From Amycolatopsis pretoriensis (GTDB lineage: Bacteria; Actinomycetota; Actinomycetes; Mycobacteriales; Pseudonocardiaceae): 64,000 nt of DNA. Both the position numbers and the translations under genes were made by a program. Where the stretch lies: NCBI RefSeq assembly GCF_900107925.1, contig NZ_FNUJ01000004.1:744001-808000 (forward strand). Reading direction: 5' to 3'. Shown here piece by piece: positions 40,751 to 49,015 of the stretch. A model generated the notes under the pieces. It did not search any database and was not told the DNA's origin. It worked only from the letters and a program-made list of their open reading frames with translations. Each line of letters starts with the position of its first letter. The first letter of the stretch is position 1.

Positions 40751-41352
40751 GCGACGGCCGAACAGTCGCTGAACACTCTTTTCGGTACTGGCCGCCGTGG
40801 CTCGCGGTCGGCGATCCTGGTGCCGTGGCCACCAGTGAAGTCGCGTCGCTCCCGCGCGCGTTCGGCGGGCCCGGCGCCGGGCCGGGCCAGTTCCGCGCGC
40901 CGTCCGGGATAGCGGTCGACGTCCGCGGCCGGGTGTGGGTGGCGGACACGGGCAACGACCGCGTCCAGGCGTTCACCCACGACGGCGCGCTCGTGCGCGT
41001 CCTCGCCGGACGGTTGAAGGCGCCCGAAGGGGTCGCGGTCGACGCGGCGGGCCACGTGTACGTCGCCGACACGGGCAACCGCCGGGTGGTCCAGTTCTCG
41101 TGGTGGGGCGGGTTCGTGCGCGAGTTCGGCGGGTTGGACCGGCCGCGCGGGCTGGCGTTGGACCACGCGGGGCGGCTGCTGGTCGACGACACCGGACGGG
41201 TGGCGCGTTTCGACACGCGGACGGGTGCGGCCCTGTCCGACACGACGGAGCCGATCAGCTCCCCGAGGGACATGGCCGACGACGGTCTGGGCGGGGTTTG
41301 GGTCGCGGAGACCGGGAACCACCGGATCGTCCACTTCGGAGCGTCGGCCTAG
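40747..41352 (+). CDS. NHL-repeat protein at the end of the gas-vesicle operon
   Basis: About 201 residues. Four NHL repeats run in tandem (PSGIAVDVRGRVWVADTGND, EGVAVDAAGHVYVADTGNRR, RGLALDHAGRLLVDDTG, VWVAETGNHRIVHFG). Complete NHL propellers have six blades, so this is partial or must pair with another chain. No signal peptide. It starts GTGA-coupled to gvpF, although a GTG at 40825 is also possible. NHL proteins are not standard gvp genes; it may simply be a downstream neighbour. The stop overlaps the convergent hydrolase by 4 bp. Confidence 0.65.
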   Translation: MSDGRTVAEHSFRYWPPWLAVGDPGAVATSEVASLPRAFGGPGAGPGQFRAPSGIAVDVRGRVWVADTGNDRVQAFTHDGALVRVLAGRLKAPEGVAVDAAGHVYVADTGNRRVVQFSWWGGFVREFGGLDRPRGLALDHAGRLLVDDTGRVARFDTRTGAALSDTTEPISSPRDMADDGLGGVWVAETGNHRIVHFGASA

Positions 41353-42080
41353 GCCAGCAGCGGCAGCAGGCGGTCCCAGTGCAGCCGCAGTGCGGCGGGG
41401 TCGAAGGCGTCGGTGTCGGACATCGTGAAGCCGTGCACGGTTCCGGGGTAGATCTCGGACGTGTAGTCGATGCCCGCGGCGTCGAGGGTCCGGTTGAGCT
41501 CGACGAGCGCGTCGGGCGTCAGGTCGGTTGCGGCGTGGCCGAAGTGGACTCGGGCGGTGATCCGGTGCAGGTCGTCCGGCCCGGCGGCGCCCACCGGGGC
41601 GTGGAACGCGGCGAGGGCGGCCACCTGCTCGGGGTGGGCCGCCGCGGTGCGCGTCGCGAGGAGGCCACCGATGCAGTAGCCGGTCACCGCGACCGGGCCG
41701 GCGCCGACTTCAGGTCGCGTGGTGAGGAACCGGAGGTAGGCGCCGGCGTCCCGCAGGACGCGTTCGGTGGTGTGCGCCTCGATCATGGGCATCAGCCGCG
41801 CGAAGATCGCGGGCCGGGCTTCTTCGCCGATGTGCTCGGGAAGGTCGAGCACCGGGGCGGGTCCGGTTCGGTAGAAGATGTTGGGCACGAGCACGTAGTA
41901 CCCGTGACCGGCCAGTTCGCGGGCCAGGTCCCGCAGCACCGGCCGGATGCCGAAGCCGTCCGGGTACATCAGCACCCCCGGGTGCCGCCCGTGGCCCGGG
42001 AACGCGGCGAAGGCATCGGCCTCGCCGTCGGGGGTGGGGATTCGCAGTGTCTCGGTGCGCGGGTTCGTCTCGGTGGTCAT
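41349..42080 (-). CDS. Dienelactone hydrolase family protein
   Basis: 243 residues with an alpha/beta-hydrolase fold. Nucleophile Cys136 lies in GYCIGG, Asp186 in HAATD and His216 in GTVHGF, the Cys-Asp-His triad of dienelactone hydrolases. Such enzymes open enol-lactones in chlorocatechol degradation, but many members act on other esters. The ATG lies 37 bp downstream of the CoA-binding gene on the same strand, and the two may be co-transcribed. Confidence 0.85.
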   Translation of the reverse strand: MTTETNPRTETLRIPTPDGEADAFAAFPGHGRHPGVLMYPDGFGIRPVLRDLARELAGHGYYVLVPNIFYRTGPAPVLDLPEHIGEEARPAIFARLMPMIEAHTTERVLRDAGAYLRFLTTRPEVGAGPVAVTGYCIGGLLATRTAAAHPEQVAALAAFHAPVGAAGPDDLHRITARVHFGHAATDLTPDALVELNRTLDAAGIDYTSEIYPGTVHGFTMSDTDAFDPAALRLHWDRLLPLLA

Positions 42081-42117
42081 CGCTTCGGAGCATAGGCCGC
42101 CGAACGAGGAGCGCCGC

Positions 42118-42519
42118 CTAGTTTTTCGAGATCGCCGCCGTCGCGCGGACCACCGCCGTGCAGCGGTTCTCGACGTACTCGAGGCCGCCCTCCTCGGCGA
42201 TCCGCCGCGCCTCGGCCGACATGATCCCCTGCTGCAGCCACAACGCCTTCGCGCCGATCTCCACCGCTTCGCGCGCGATGCCCGGCGCCTCCGGGGACGG
42301 CCGGAACACGTCGACCAGGTCGACCGGCTCCGGGATGTCCTTCAGCGACCGGTAGACCTTCTCGCCGAGCAGCTCGGTGGCCGTCGGGTGGACCGGGATG
42401 ATCCGAAACCCGTGCGCCTGCAGGACCGCCGGGACGCCGTGCGCGGCCTTGGCCGGGTCGCGGCTCAGGCCCACCACGGCGATCGTCTTCGCGCCTTCGA
42501 GGATTTCCTCTGCCTTCAT
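42118..42519 (-). CDS. CoA-binding domain protein (YccU type)
   Basis: 133 residues forming one Rossmann-like CoA-binding domain (AKTIAVVGLSRDPAKAAHGV, KVYRSLKDIPEPVDLVDVFR, ALWLQQGIMSAEARRIAE). The GLSRDP loop is typical of the succinyl-CoA synthetase alpha-type nucleotide fold. The family is widespread and not functionally defined. It lies 25 bp upstream of nothing else obvious; the next leftward gene is the dienelactone hydrolase. Confidence 0.82.
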   Translation of the reverse strand: MKAEEILEGAKTIAVVGLSRDPAKAAHGVPAVLQAHGFRIIPVHPTATELLGEKVYRSLKDIPEPVDLVDVFRPSPEAPGIAREAVEIGAKALWLQQGIMSAEARRIAEEGGLEYVENRCTAVVRATAAISKN

Positions 42520-42543
42520 GCCAGTCAGAACGCCGAGCGGGCG

Positions 42544-43116
42544 TCAAAGCTTCCAGAGCCGCAGGCCACGCACCCGGTAGACGGGCCAGATCACATGCCA
42601 CGGCTTGCGGCGGGCGAAGGTCGCCGCGCACGTCAGGATGTTGCGGGCGGACGTCACCGCGACTTCGTGCTGGTCGGGCCACGCCGCGCCCTTCGCGCCG
42701 ACGGCGATGCGGAACACCGTCAGCAGCCCGCGGCCCTGGAGGTCGTACTTCGCGCCGGTGTCGCCGGAATCCGGGGCGAGCTCGGCGATCTCGGCGCCGA
42801 ACGCGCGGGCGGCCTGCGGCGCCACCTCGGCGGGCACGACGCCGACGCTGCGCGTGATCGCCTTGCCGTGCAGGCGCCGCGCGTACCGGAACAGCAACGC
42901 GCGCTCCCACCACGGCAGCAGCCGGTGGTGCGCCAGCAGTGCCGCGCACTCGCCGTGCCCGATCGCGAAGATGCTCGTCAGCTCGTCGTAGGCGCCGTTC
43001 GTCGCCGGCTCGTTCAGGTGCAGCCGGACCTCGAAGCGGGTGCGCGCGGTGAGTTCGTCGAGCAGCTCACGGCGATCGAGCCGTGCCTTCGCGCGGGAAA
43101 GCGACCAGTCGGACAT
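42544..43116 (-). CDS. Hypothetical protein
   Basis: 190 residues. It is basic, with few hydrophobic stretches (ECAALLAHHRLLPWWERALL; VTSARNILTCAATFARRKPW). I do not recognise the family. The ATG has GGAGG upstream with 5-base spacing, and codon use fits neighbours, so a real protein is likely. It sits between the VOC and CoA-binding genes on the same strand. Confidence 0.6.
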   Translation of the reverse strand: MSDWSLSRAKARLDRRELLDELTARTRFEVRLHLNEPATNGAYDELTSIFAIGHGECAALLAHHRLLPWWERALLFRYARRLHGKAITRSVGVVPAEVAPQAARAFGAEIAELAPDSGDTGAKYDLQGRGLLTVFRIAVGAKGAAWPDQHEVAVTSARNILTCAATFARRKPWHVIWPVYRVRGLRLWKL

Positions 43117-43172
43117 CGGACCTCCAGACGTCGCGCACAGGCTAAACGCCGCGCGACGCCCGGAACACGGTT

Positions 43173-43685
43173 TCAGCCGATCTTCTCGCCGTACATCTCG
43201 CCGAGCGGGTCGGAGATCAGCTCGACGCGGGCACCGTCCGGATCGGACAGGTAGATGGAAGTCTTGCTTTCCAGCAGGTACTTCACGCCGGCTTCGTCGA
43301 GCTTGTCCTTGATCGCGCTCCACCGTTCGGGAGTGACGGACAGGGCCAGGTGGTGCAGTCCACCCAGGACTTCCGCGTACGGGCCGAGGTCCAGACCGGG
43401 CAGGTCGAAGAACGCGACCGCGTTGCCGTTGCCGACGTCGAAGAAGAAGTGGCTCGAACCGGGGTAGTCGCGGTTCTCGATCAGCTCGGTGAGCGGGAAG
43501 CCCAGGATGTCCTGGTAGAACCCGATGGTCCGCTCGACGTCGCTGGAGATCAGCGCGGTGTGGTGGATGCCGCGCCCGTTCGTCGCCGGACGGTCGGCGG
43601 CCGGGCGCAGGTGGCGCTCGCGCAGCTCGTCGCGGATTTCGGCGAGCTTGGTGACCTCGGCCTGGGTCGGTGCCATGTCCCTCAC
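43173..43685 (-). CDS. VOC-family (glyoxalase/extradiol-type) protein
   Basis: 170 residues. Paired beta-alpha-beta-beta-beta units show metal ligands in the usual order: His in GIHHTALIS, His in SHFFFDV, His in LHHLALSV and Glu in RVELISDP. VOC proteins include glyoxalases, fosfomycin-resistance enzymes and dioxygenases. The divergent hydratase/decarboxylase pair hints at aromatic catabolism, but it is too short for a classical two-domain catechol dioxygenase. GTG 43685 and ATG 43676 are both possible starts. Confidence 0.75.
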   Translation of the reverse strand: MRDMAPTQAEVTKLAEIRDELRERHLRPAADRPATNGRGIHHTALISSDVERTIGFYQDILGFPLTELIENRDYPGSSHFFFDVGNGNAVAFFDLPGLDLGPYAEVLGGLHHLALSVTPERWSAIKDKLDEAGVKYLLESKTSIYLSDPDGARVELISDPLGEMYGEKIG

Positions 43686-43815
43686 GTCCCTTCCTGGTGG
43701 TGTTCTCCAAGCTACGCTCGATTTATCTCGCGTGCAAGAGGTTGCTTGGCGAGAGTTCCGTTGACCGGAACGCCGAGGCTTGTGTGCGGGGTGCCCGCAC
43801 GGCAGAGTCCGGAGC

Positions 43816-44607
43816 GTGGATGCCAGCTTGGTGCAGGAGGCCGCCGCCGTACTGGCGCGGGCCTACGCGACGCGCGAACCGATCGAGCCGCTGATCAAGC
43901 TCTACCCGGACGCGGGGGTCGAAGACGCGTACCGGATCCAGCAGGAGCAGGTGCGGAAGTGGGTCGAGGGCGGGGACGCCGTCCGCGGGCACAAGGTCGG
44001 GCTCGCGTCCGCCGCGATGCAGCGGCAGATGGGCGTCGACCAGCCCGACTACGGGCACCTCACCGGCAGCATGTTCCACCTGGAGCACCAGCCGATCCCG
44101 ACGGCGGCGTTCCTGCAGCCGCGGATCGAGCCGGAGATCGCGTTCGTCCTCGGCTCGGCGCTGCGCGGCCCCGGCGTCACGGTCGCCGACGCCGTGCGGG
44201 CGGTCGACTTCGTGCTGCCGTCGCTGGAGATCGTCGACTCGCGGATCCGGGACTGGAAGATCTCGCTGTTCGACACGATCGCCGACAACGCGTCCTCCGG
44301 CGGGGTGGTGCTGGGCAGCCGTCCGACGGCGCTGCGCGACGCCGACCTGCGGCTCGCCGGCTGCGTGCTGCACCAGAACGGCGAGGTGGCGGCCACCGGC
44401 GCGGGCGGCGCGGTGCTCGGGTCGCCGTTGAACTCGCTGGTGTGGCTGGCGAACACGGTCGGGCCGCTGGGCGTCACGCTCGAACCCGGGCACGTCGTGC
44501 TGCCGGGCTCGATGACCCGCGCGATCCCGGTTTCGCCGGGCGACACGGTCGTCGCGACCATCGCCGGCCTGGGCAGTGTCACCGCGGTCTTTTCGGAGGA
44601 ATCGTGA
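43816..44607 (+). CDS. 2-keto-4-pentenoate hydratase-like protein
   Basis: 264 residues of the fumarylacetoacetase-like hydratase/decarboxylase fold. Metal ligands are in RIEPEIAFVLG (Glu) and SLEIVDSRI (Glu, Asp), with VRGHKVGLAS as the substrate loop. The family hydrates 2-hydroxypentadienoate in meta-cleavage pathways. The GTG overlaps nothing upstream. The stop overlaps the second family gene in GTGA, so the two products may form a complex, as known for hydratase and oxalocrotonate decarboxylase. Confidence 0.85.
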   Translation: MDASLVQEAAAVLARAYATREPIEPLIKLYPDAGVEDAYRIQQEQVRKWVEGGDAVRGHKVGLASAAMQRQMGVDQPDYGHLTGSMFHLEHQPIPTAAFLQPRIEPEIAFVLGSALRGPGVTVADAVRAVDFVLPSLEIVDSRIRDWKISLFDTIADNASSGGVVLGSRPTALRDADLRLAGCVLHQNGEVAATGAGGAVLGSPLNSLVWLANTVGPLGVTLEPGHVVLPGSMTRAIPVSPGDTVVATIAGLGSVTAVFSEES

Positions 44608-45359
44608 ACGTGCGGGAAGCGGCCACCGCGCTGCTGGGGACGACTTCGGAGCGTTCGCCGCTGTCCGAGGAGTGGCCGGAGCTGGACGTCGACACGGCGT
44701 ACGCGATCCAGGCCGAGGCGTTGCGGCAGCGACGGGCCCGCGGCGAGACGCTGGTCGGGCTCAAGCTGGGCCTGACGTCCCGGGCGAAGCAGGAGCGGAT
44801 GGGCATCGACGCGCCACTGCTGGCCTGGCTGACGGACGCAATGGTGCTGCCCGCCGGTGTCCCCGTGCCGCGGCTGATCCACCCGCGCGCCGAACCGGAA
44901 CTGGTCTTCGTGATGCGGGACCGCTTGGCGGGCCCGGGCGTGACGGCGGCGACGGCGCTGGCCGCGGTCGACCGCGTGTACGGCGGCGTCGAGATCATCG
45001 ACAGCCGCTACGCGGACTACCGCTTCACGCTCCCGGACGCCGTCGCGGACAACGGCTCGTCGGCGTACTTCAGCGTGGGCCCGGTGGGCCTGCCGCCCGC
45101 GTCGCTGGATCTCTCGCTGGAGGCGGCGCTGCTGGAGGTCGACGGCCAGATCGTCGACACGGCGACGGGCGCGGCAGTCCAGGGCCACCCGGCCGAAGCA
45201 CTGGCCCTGGCGGCGAACGCGCTGGGCGCGCGCGGGCTGGCGGTGGAGCCGGGCTGGATCGTGCTGACGGGCGGCATGACGGACGCCGTCCCGCTTCGAA
45301 GCGGCTCCCGCGTGGCGGCGCACTTCTCCCACCTGGGCTCGATCACGCTTTCGGGCTGA
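44604..45359 (+). CDS. 4-oxalocrotonate decarboxylase/hydratase-like protein
   Basis: 251 residues and paralogous to the preceding gene (LVGLKLGLTSRAKQERMGID, RAEPELVFVMRDRL, GVEIIDSRYADYRF). The KLGLTS and GVEIIDSRY pattern is closer to DmpH/XylI-type decarboxylases. With the upstream hydratase it could convert oxalocrotonate to hydroxypentenoate. The ring-cleavage dioxygenase, dehydrogenase and aldolase are not in this window. The 3' end overlaps the convergent alpha/beta hydrolase by 17 bp. Confidence 0.82.
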   Translation: MNVREAATALLGTTSERSPLSEEWPELDVDTAYAIQAEALRQRRARGETLVGLKLGLTSRAKQERMGIDAPLLAWLTDAMVLPAGVPVPRLIHPRAEPELVFVMRDRLAGPGVTAATALAAVDRVYGGVEIIDSRYADYRFTLPDAVADNGSSAYFSVGPVGLPPASLDLSLEAALLEVDGQIVDTATGAAVQGHPAEALALAANALGARGLAVEPGWIVLTGGMTDAVPLRSGSRVAAHFSHLGSITLSG

Positions 45360-46224
45360 CCTCGGCGCGCTCGGCGATCCGCGTGATGCCGCGGACGATC
45401 CGCGGCCAGACTTCGCGGGGCAGGTCGTGGCCCATGCCCGGGACGACGTCGAGGTCGGCGCCGGGGATGGCTCGCGCCGTCGCGCGGCCGCCGGAGACGT
45501 GGACCAGCGGGTCGCGGGCGCCGTGGACCACCAAGGCGGGTGTGCGCACCTTCCGCAGCCGCGGAGCCCGGTCGCGCTCGGCCATGATCGCCGCGAGCTG
45601 GCGCAGCGTGCCGCCGGGGTGGACGCCGCGGTCGAACGTGCGCTCGGCGCGGTCGCGCATGCGGGCCTCGTCGAACGGGTAGCCCGGCGAACCGATCAGC
45701 CGGAAGGTCCGCACGAGCATTTCGACGTACTCCGCGCGGCTGCGCGGCGGCGCGCTGAGCAGCATCGACATCGCCCGGCCGCTCGGGCGGCCGACCAGCC
45801 GGCCGCCGGTGCTGGACATGATCGACGTCAGCGACAGCACCCGCGCGGGGTGCCGGATCGCCAGGGTCTGCGCGATCATCCCGCCCATCGACGCGCCCAC
45901 GACGTGCGCGGCCGGGATGCCCAGCGCGTCCAGCAGCCCGGCGGCGTCGGCGGCCATGTCGGCCAGCGAATAGGGCGCGCTGTGCAGCAGGTACGCCTGC
46001 GCGAGGTTGGCCCGGCCCCGCATCCGGCTCGACCGGCCGGCGTCCCGGTTGTCGAACCGGACGACCCGGAACCCCTGTGCGGCAAGGGATGCGCAGAACT
46101 CTTCGTCCCACCAGATCATCGGCGCGCCGAGGCCCATCACGAGCAGCAGCGGCCGGCCGCCCGCGTCGCCGAAGGTTTCGTGGCACAGCTCGACTCCGCC
46201 GACCTCGGTGACCTGCTCCGCCAT
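45343..46224 (-). CDS. Alpha/beta hydrolase (RdmC/methylesterase-like)
   Basis: 293 residues. The oxyanion GLGAPMIWW, nucleophile Ser112 in GASMGG, Asp in VHGARDPLV and His in GMGHDLP make a complete triad. RDAGRSSR after the second strand is typical of the aclacinomycin methylesterase-like branch. The ATG overlaps the stop of the upstream WS/DGAT gene by 1 bp (TGATG), so the hydrolase may act on lipids made by that enzyme (inference). Confidence 0.85.
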   Translation of the reverse strand: MAEQVTEVGGVELCHETFGDAGGRPLLLVMGLGAPMIWWDEEFCASLAAQGFRVVRFDNRDAGRSSRMRGRANLAQAYLLHSAPYSLADMAADAAGLLDALGIPAAHVVGASMGGMIAQTLAIRHPARVLSLTSIMSSTGGRLVGRPSGRAMSMLLSAPPRSRAEYVEMLVRTFRLIGSPGYPFDEARMRDRAERTFDRGVHPGGTLRQLAAIMAERDRAPRLRKVRTPALVVHGARDPLVHVSGGRATARAIPGADLDVVPGMGHDLPREVWPRIVRGITRIAERAEVSPKA

Positions 46225-47699
46225 CAGGGCTCCCGGGTGTGCTCGGCGGCCAGTTTCGTGAGCTCGGCCAGTGCGTCGTGCAGGTGGCCGATCAGGTCCC
46301 AGACGTCCGGGATCAGCTCACGGCAGGCGACGAGCCCGAAGTCCAGCTTGCCGTCGTAGGACATCACGGTGATGTTCAGCCCGCCACTCGCGTCGGTGAT
46401 CGCGGACACCGGGTAGTTGCCGAGCAGCCGCGCGCCGGCGAGGTACAGCGGCCGCTGCGAGCCCGGCACGTTCGAGACGACGAGGTTGACGACCGGCGCG
46501 GTGGCGCCGAGGAACTTCATCGTGGCGCGGGCGGCGAGCCCGCCGAGCGCGGCCGGCAGCATCCCGCTGAAGTCGACCAGCCACGACGCCGGCAGCGGCT
46601 GGTACCGCTGCTTCGCGGCGACCATCGCGCTGGTGACCTCGGCCAGCCGCGCGGCGGGGTCGGCGAGGTGCGTCGGCAGCGGCGCGAGCATGACGGAGAC
46701 CTGGTTGCCGGCGTCCTTCGCCTGCTCGGGCGTCCGTACGGACAGCGGGACGAGCGTGACGAGCGGCTGGTCGGGCAGGGCGTCGTGATCGGCCAGCCAC
46801 CGGCGCATGACGCTCGCGCACAACGCGAGCACGACGTCGTTCACGGTGACACCGAAGGTGTTCTTGACGTGCTTGACCTCGTCGAGGGGCAGCGAGCCGT
46901 ACGCGAACCGGCGGTGCGGGCTGATCGGCCCGTTGAACGGCGTGTCGGGCGCGACGAGCCGCGGCCGGGCGGCCTCGTGGCGCCCGGGCCCCTGGCGCGT
47001 GACGCGGTTGAGCACGCTGCCGGCCTTCGCCAGCAGCCCGACGCCGGGGTAGCGGCCGAGGCCGGGGACGTCGTCGAGGTGCTGCAGCAGTTTCGGTACC
47101 TGCAGCGCGGCTTTGACGGGGTGCAGCACGAGCTTCCGGGTCCCGTTGAGCGCGAGTGCGACGGGCGTGGGGACGGGCTCCTTTTGTGGGGTCTTGGGTG
47201 GTTTTCGCGGTGCCGGTTCGGCGGTGGTGTCCATGAGGACGCCGATGAGCTCGGCCCCGGAGACGCCGTCGATGGCGCTGTGGTGGACCTTCGTGTAGAC
47301 GGCCTTGGTGCCGTCGTGCAGGCCGTGCATGAGGTAGGCCTCCCAGAGCGGCCGCCGCCGGTCGAGCGGCCGCGCGGTGAGGCGCGCGATCTGTTCCCCG
47401 AGCTGTTTCGGATCGCCGGGAGCGGGCAGCGCGATCTCGCGGACGTGGTATTCGAGGTCGAACTCGGGATCGTCGATCCAGTAGGGGTGGTCGAGCCCGA
47501 GCGGCACGGGCAGCAACCGCCAGCGCAGCGGTCTCGCGAGGTGCAGCCGCGACCCGATGTGCTCGCGCAGGCCGTCGAGGGTGAGGGTCCGGTCCGGCGC
47601 GGTCAGGGGGTCGAGGATCGAGAGGCCCCCGACGTGCCCGGTGGTGGTGGTCGACTCGGCGTTGAGGAACTGCACGTCCAGGGCGGTGAGCTGGCGCAT
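46224..47699 (-). CDS. Wax ester synthase/diacylglycerol acyltransferase (WS/DGAT)
   Basis: 491 residues. The acyltransferase motif HHSAIDG (His139-Gly145) and the PLWEAYLMHGL and NVPGSQRPLYLAG segments are typical. The enzyme transfers acyl-CoA to diacylglycerol or fatty alcohol for storage-lipid synthesis. The ATG has GAGGAGGCC upstream. A long intergenic region with an inverted repeat lies before it. Confidence 0.92.
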   Translation of the reverse strand: MRQLTALDVQFLNAESTTTTGHVGGLSILDPLTAPDRTLTLDGLREHIGSRLHLARPLRWRLLPVPLGLDHPYWIDDPEFDLEYHVREIALPAPGDPKQLGEQIARLTARPLDRRRPLWEAYLMHGLHDGTKAVYTKVHHSAIDGVSGAELIGVLMDTTAEPAPRKPPKTPQKEPVPTPVALALNGTRKLVLHPVKAALQVPKLLQHLDDVPGLGRYPGVGLLAKAGSVLNRVTRQGPGRHEAARPRLVAPDTPFNGPISPHRRFAYGSLPLDEVKHVKNTFGVTVNDVVLALCASVMRRWLADHDALPDQPLVTLVPLSVRTPEQAKDAGNQVSVMLAPLPTHLADPAARLAEVTSAMVAAKQRYQPLPASWLVDFSGMLPAALGGLAARATMKFLGATAPVVNLVVSNVPGSQRPLYLAGARLLGNYPVSAITDASGGLNITVMSYDGKLDFGLVACRELIPDVWDLIGHLHDALAELTKLAAEHTREP

Positions 47700-48039
47700 C
47701 AGGCCTCCTCGGGCTCGACAGGCCAGTCTGCCCCGCGGGATCGGCGCGGTAAATCCGCTGGCCGGAGTACGCGAGCGGCACACGTGATCAACCGAAGCGA
47801 GCCGCGTCCGGTCGGAAATCTTCACGACGGCGTGCGAATCCGTCGTGACAAATCCTGGTCAATTCACACTGGTCTTCTTCGCTTCGTTTCGGATCCGTGC
47901 AAAGCGGCGTAACACGGAAGGTGGACGCGGAAGCCCGGCACTTCGCCGTGTCTCCGGAGGGGATCCTTGACAATTCCAGAACACGGTTCGAGGGGCCGAA
48001 GACGCGCTGCCGACCCCTCGTGAGAACCGCGGACCAGGC
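47700..48039. other. Intergenic region upstream of WS/DGAT
   Basis: A 340-bp stretch with no convincing gene. It carries TCACGACGG-N9-CCGTCGTGA (47822-47848), an AT-richer segment around 47850-47880, and a TTGACA at 47967 (plus strand) with no matching -10. Confidence 0.5.
47822..47848. promoter_or_regulatory. 9-bp perfect inverted repeat upstream of WS/DGAT
   Basis: TCACGACGG (47822-47830) and CCGTCGTGA (47840-47848) form a perfect dyad with a 9-base spacer, about 120 bp upstream of the WS/DGAT start. It suits a dimeric repressor of the TetR or GntR type, or an RNA hairpin. Confidence 0.4.
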
Positions 48040-48324
48040 TCAAAGAATGAGAATCTGCTTCGTTTCGGTCTCGGTTCGGACCAGCAGTTCGGCGTGGTCC
48101 TCCTTGACGGCGCGGTACATGACGTCACCGATGCCGGTCAGGCGGCGGACCGCTTCGGTCAGCGAGACGTTCTCCCGCTCGCACACGTTCTCGAGCGCGG
48201 CGAGGGTATCGGCGTTGACGGCGACGTTGATGCGCTTCGGGGCGGGCTTCGGTTTCGGACTCGCCGCGGGCCCCGGTTGGATATCGGTGCGGTCGGTCGT
48301 CGACGTGGCGGTAGGCCTGCTCAT
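48040..48324 (-). CDS. Ribbon-helix-helix-like small protein
   Basis: 94 residues. A disordered Pro/Lys-rich N-terminus (about 1-30) precedes KRINVAVNADTLAALENVCE and ENVSLTEAVRRLTG, which fits a strand-helix-helix (CopG/Arc-like) DNA-binding fold. A C-terminal beta segment follows (HAELLVRTETETKQIL). The ATG has GGAAGG upstream. No toxin gene adjoins it, so it is more likely a regulator than an antitoxin. Targets are unknown; the divergent small membrane operon is a candidate. Confidence 0.68.
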   Translation of the reverse strand: MSRPTATSTTDRTDIQPGPAASPKPKPAPKRINVAVNADTLAALENVCERENVSLTEAVRRLTGIGDVMYRAVKEDHAELLVRTETETKQILIL

Positions 48325-48781
48325 GGTCGTGTCCCTTCCTCTGGTGGTCCCCGGGCTCGCGACGCCTCCCCGAGCGCGCCGCCGGCAGGCGAGGTCCGGT
48401 GCCCGGCTCCCCGCTCAGTACCACTATGTGCCCGGCCCCTGGCCAGACGCCACCTCTGGACTGCTTTCAACGTGGTGAAAGCGAGCGACAAGCGCGCATC
48501 TGCTGCTCCCGTCTTCGTCCCGGCGGTAGCGCTGCCCTGGTCCGAGCCCGTGGGCTTCGCTAGCCACTAAACCACTCGCTCAGGCAGATCACCACCGCCA
48601 AGCGGCGGGTTTCACACTTCTTAACCACGCTGAGACTCTTTGATACCCACAGTACACACACGCTAGACACAGCATCAACACACGTACAGCACACATCAAG
48701 GTACCTTGGGGATAGCAGTGACCGCGCACGGCACTTGTCCCCGTCGGGTGCCATCCGTCGATGGACCGGGAAAGGACAGCC
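48325..48781. other. Intergenic region with AT-rich promoter patch
   Basis: A 457-bp stretch with no convincing gene. The part from about 48570 to 48720 is clearly richer in A/T than the surrounding DNA and contains a promoter-like pair and a 12-bp palindrome. It also contains CTTTCA-N6-TGAAAG near 48473. Confidence 0.5.
48641..48709 (+). promoter_or_regulatory. Promoter-like elements and CAAGGTACCTTG palindrome
   Basis: TTGATA (48641-48646) and TAGACA (48665-48670) have 18-bp spacing and face the small operon at 48782. A 12-bp perfect palindrome CAAGGTACCTTG (48698-48709) lies downstream of the presumed start point and could be an operator. Confidence 0.4.
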
Positions 48782-49015
48782 ATGACCAAACCACCCGAGC
48801 ACAGGACACCGCCGCCACGCCCCGACGCCACCGCGACGCACGCCGAAGAAGCGGAGAACGACCAGCGTTGGTGGGAAGACTCCCGGGTGCTCGCGTGGCT
48901 TGAAGGCTCGACGCTGGAGGGGTTCGAACACGAGGCCAGGACCACCCCCTTCCTCCGAAGCCGCTGCCGGACCGACGTCCCGCCGCGCCCGGAAAAGGCC
49001 GGGGACGATGACTGA
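48782..49015 (+). CDS. Small hypothetical protein
   Basis: 77 residues, soluble, highly charged and Pro-rich at both ends. The centre is WWEDSRVLAWLEGSTLEGFE. The ATG has GGAAAGGA upstream with 7-base spacing. Its stop overlaps the start of the next gene by 8 bp, so the two are coupled. I do not recognise the family. Confidence 0.55.
   Translation: MTKPPEHRTPPPRPDATATHAEEAENDQRWWEDSRVLAWLEGSTLEGFEHEARTTPFLRSRCRTDVPPRPEKAGDDD

Noticed and set aside
43816-45359. Complete meta-cleavage catechol pathway
   Set aside because: Only hydratase and decarboxylase are present; ring-cleavage dioxygenase, dehydrogenase and aldolase are missing from the window.
48040-48324. Antitoxin of a toxin-antitoxin pair
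   Set aside because: No small toxin-like gene adjoins it; the nearest genes are a WS/DGAT upstream region and a divergent membrane operon.
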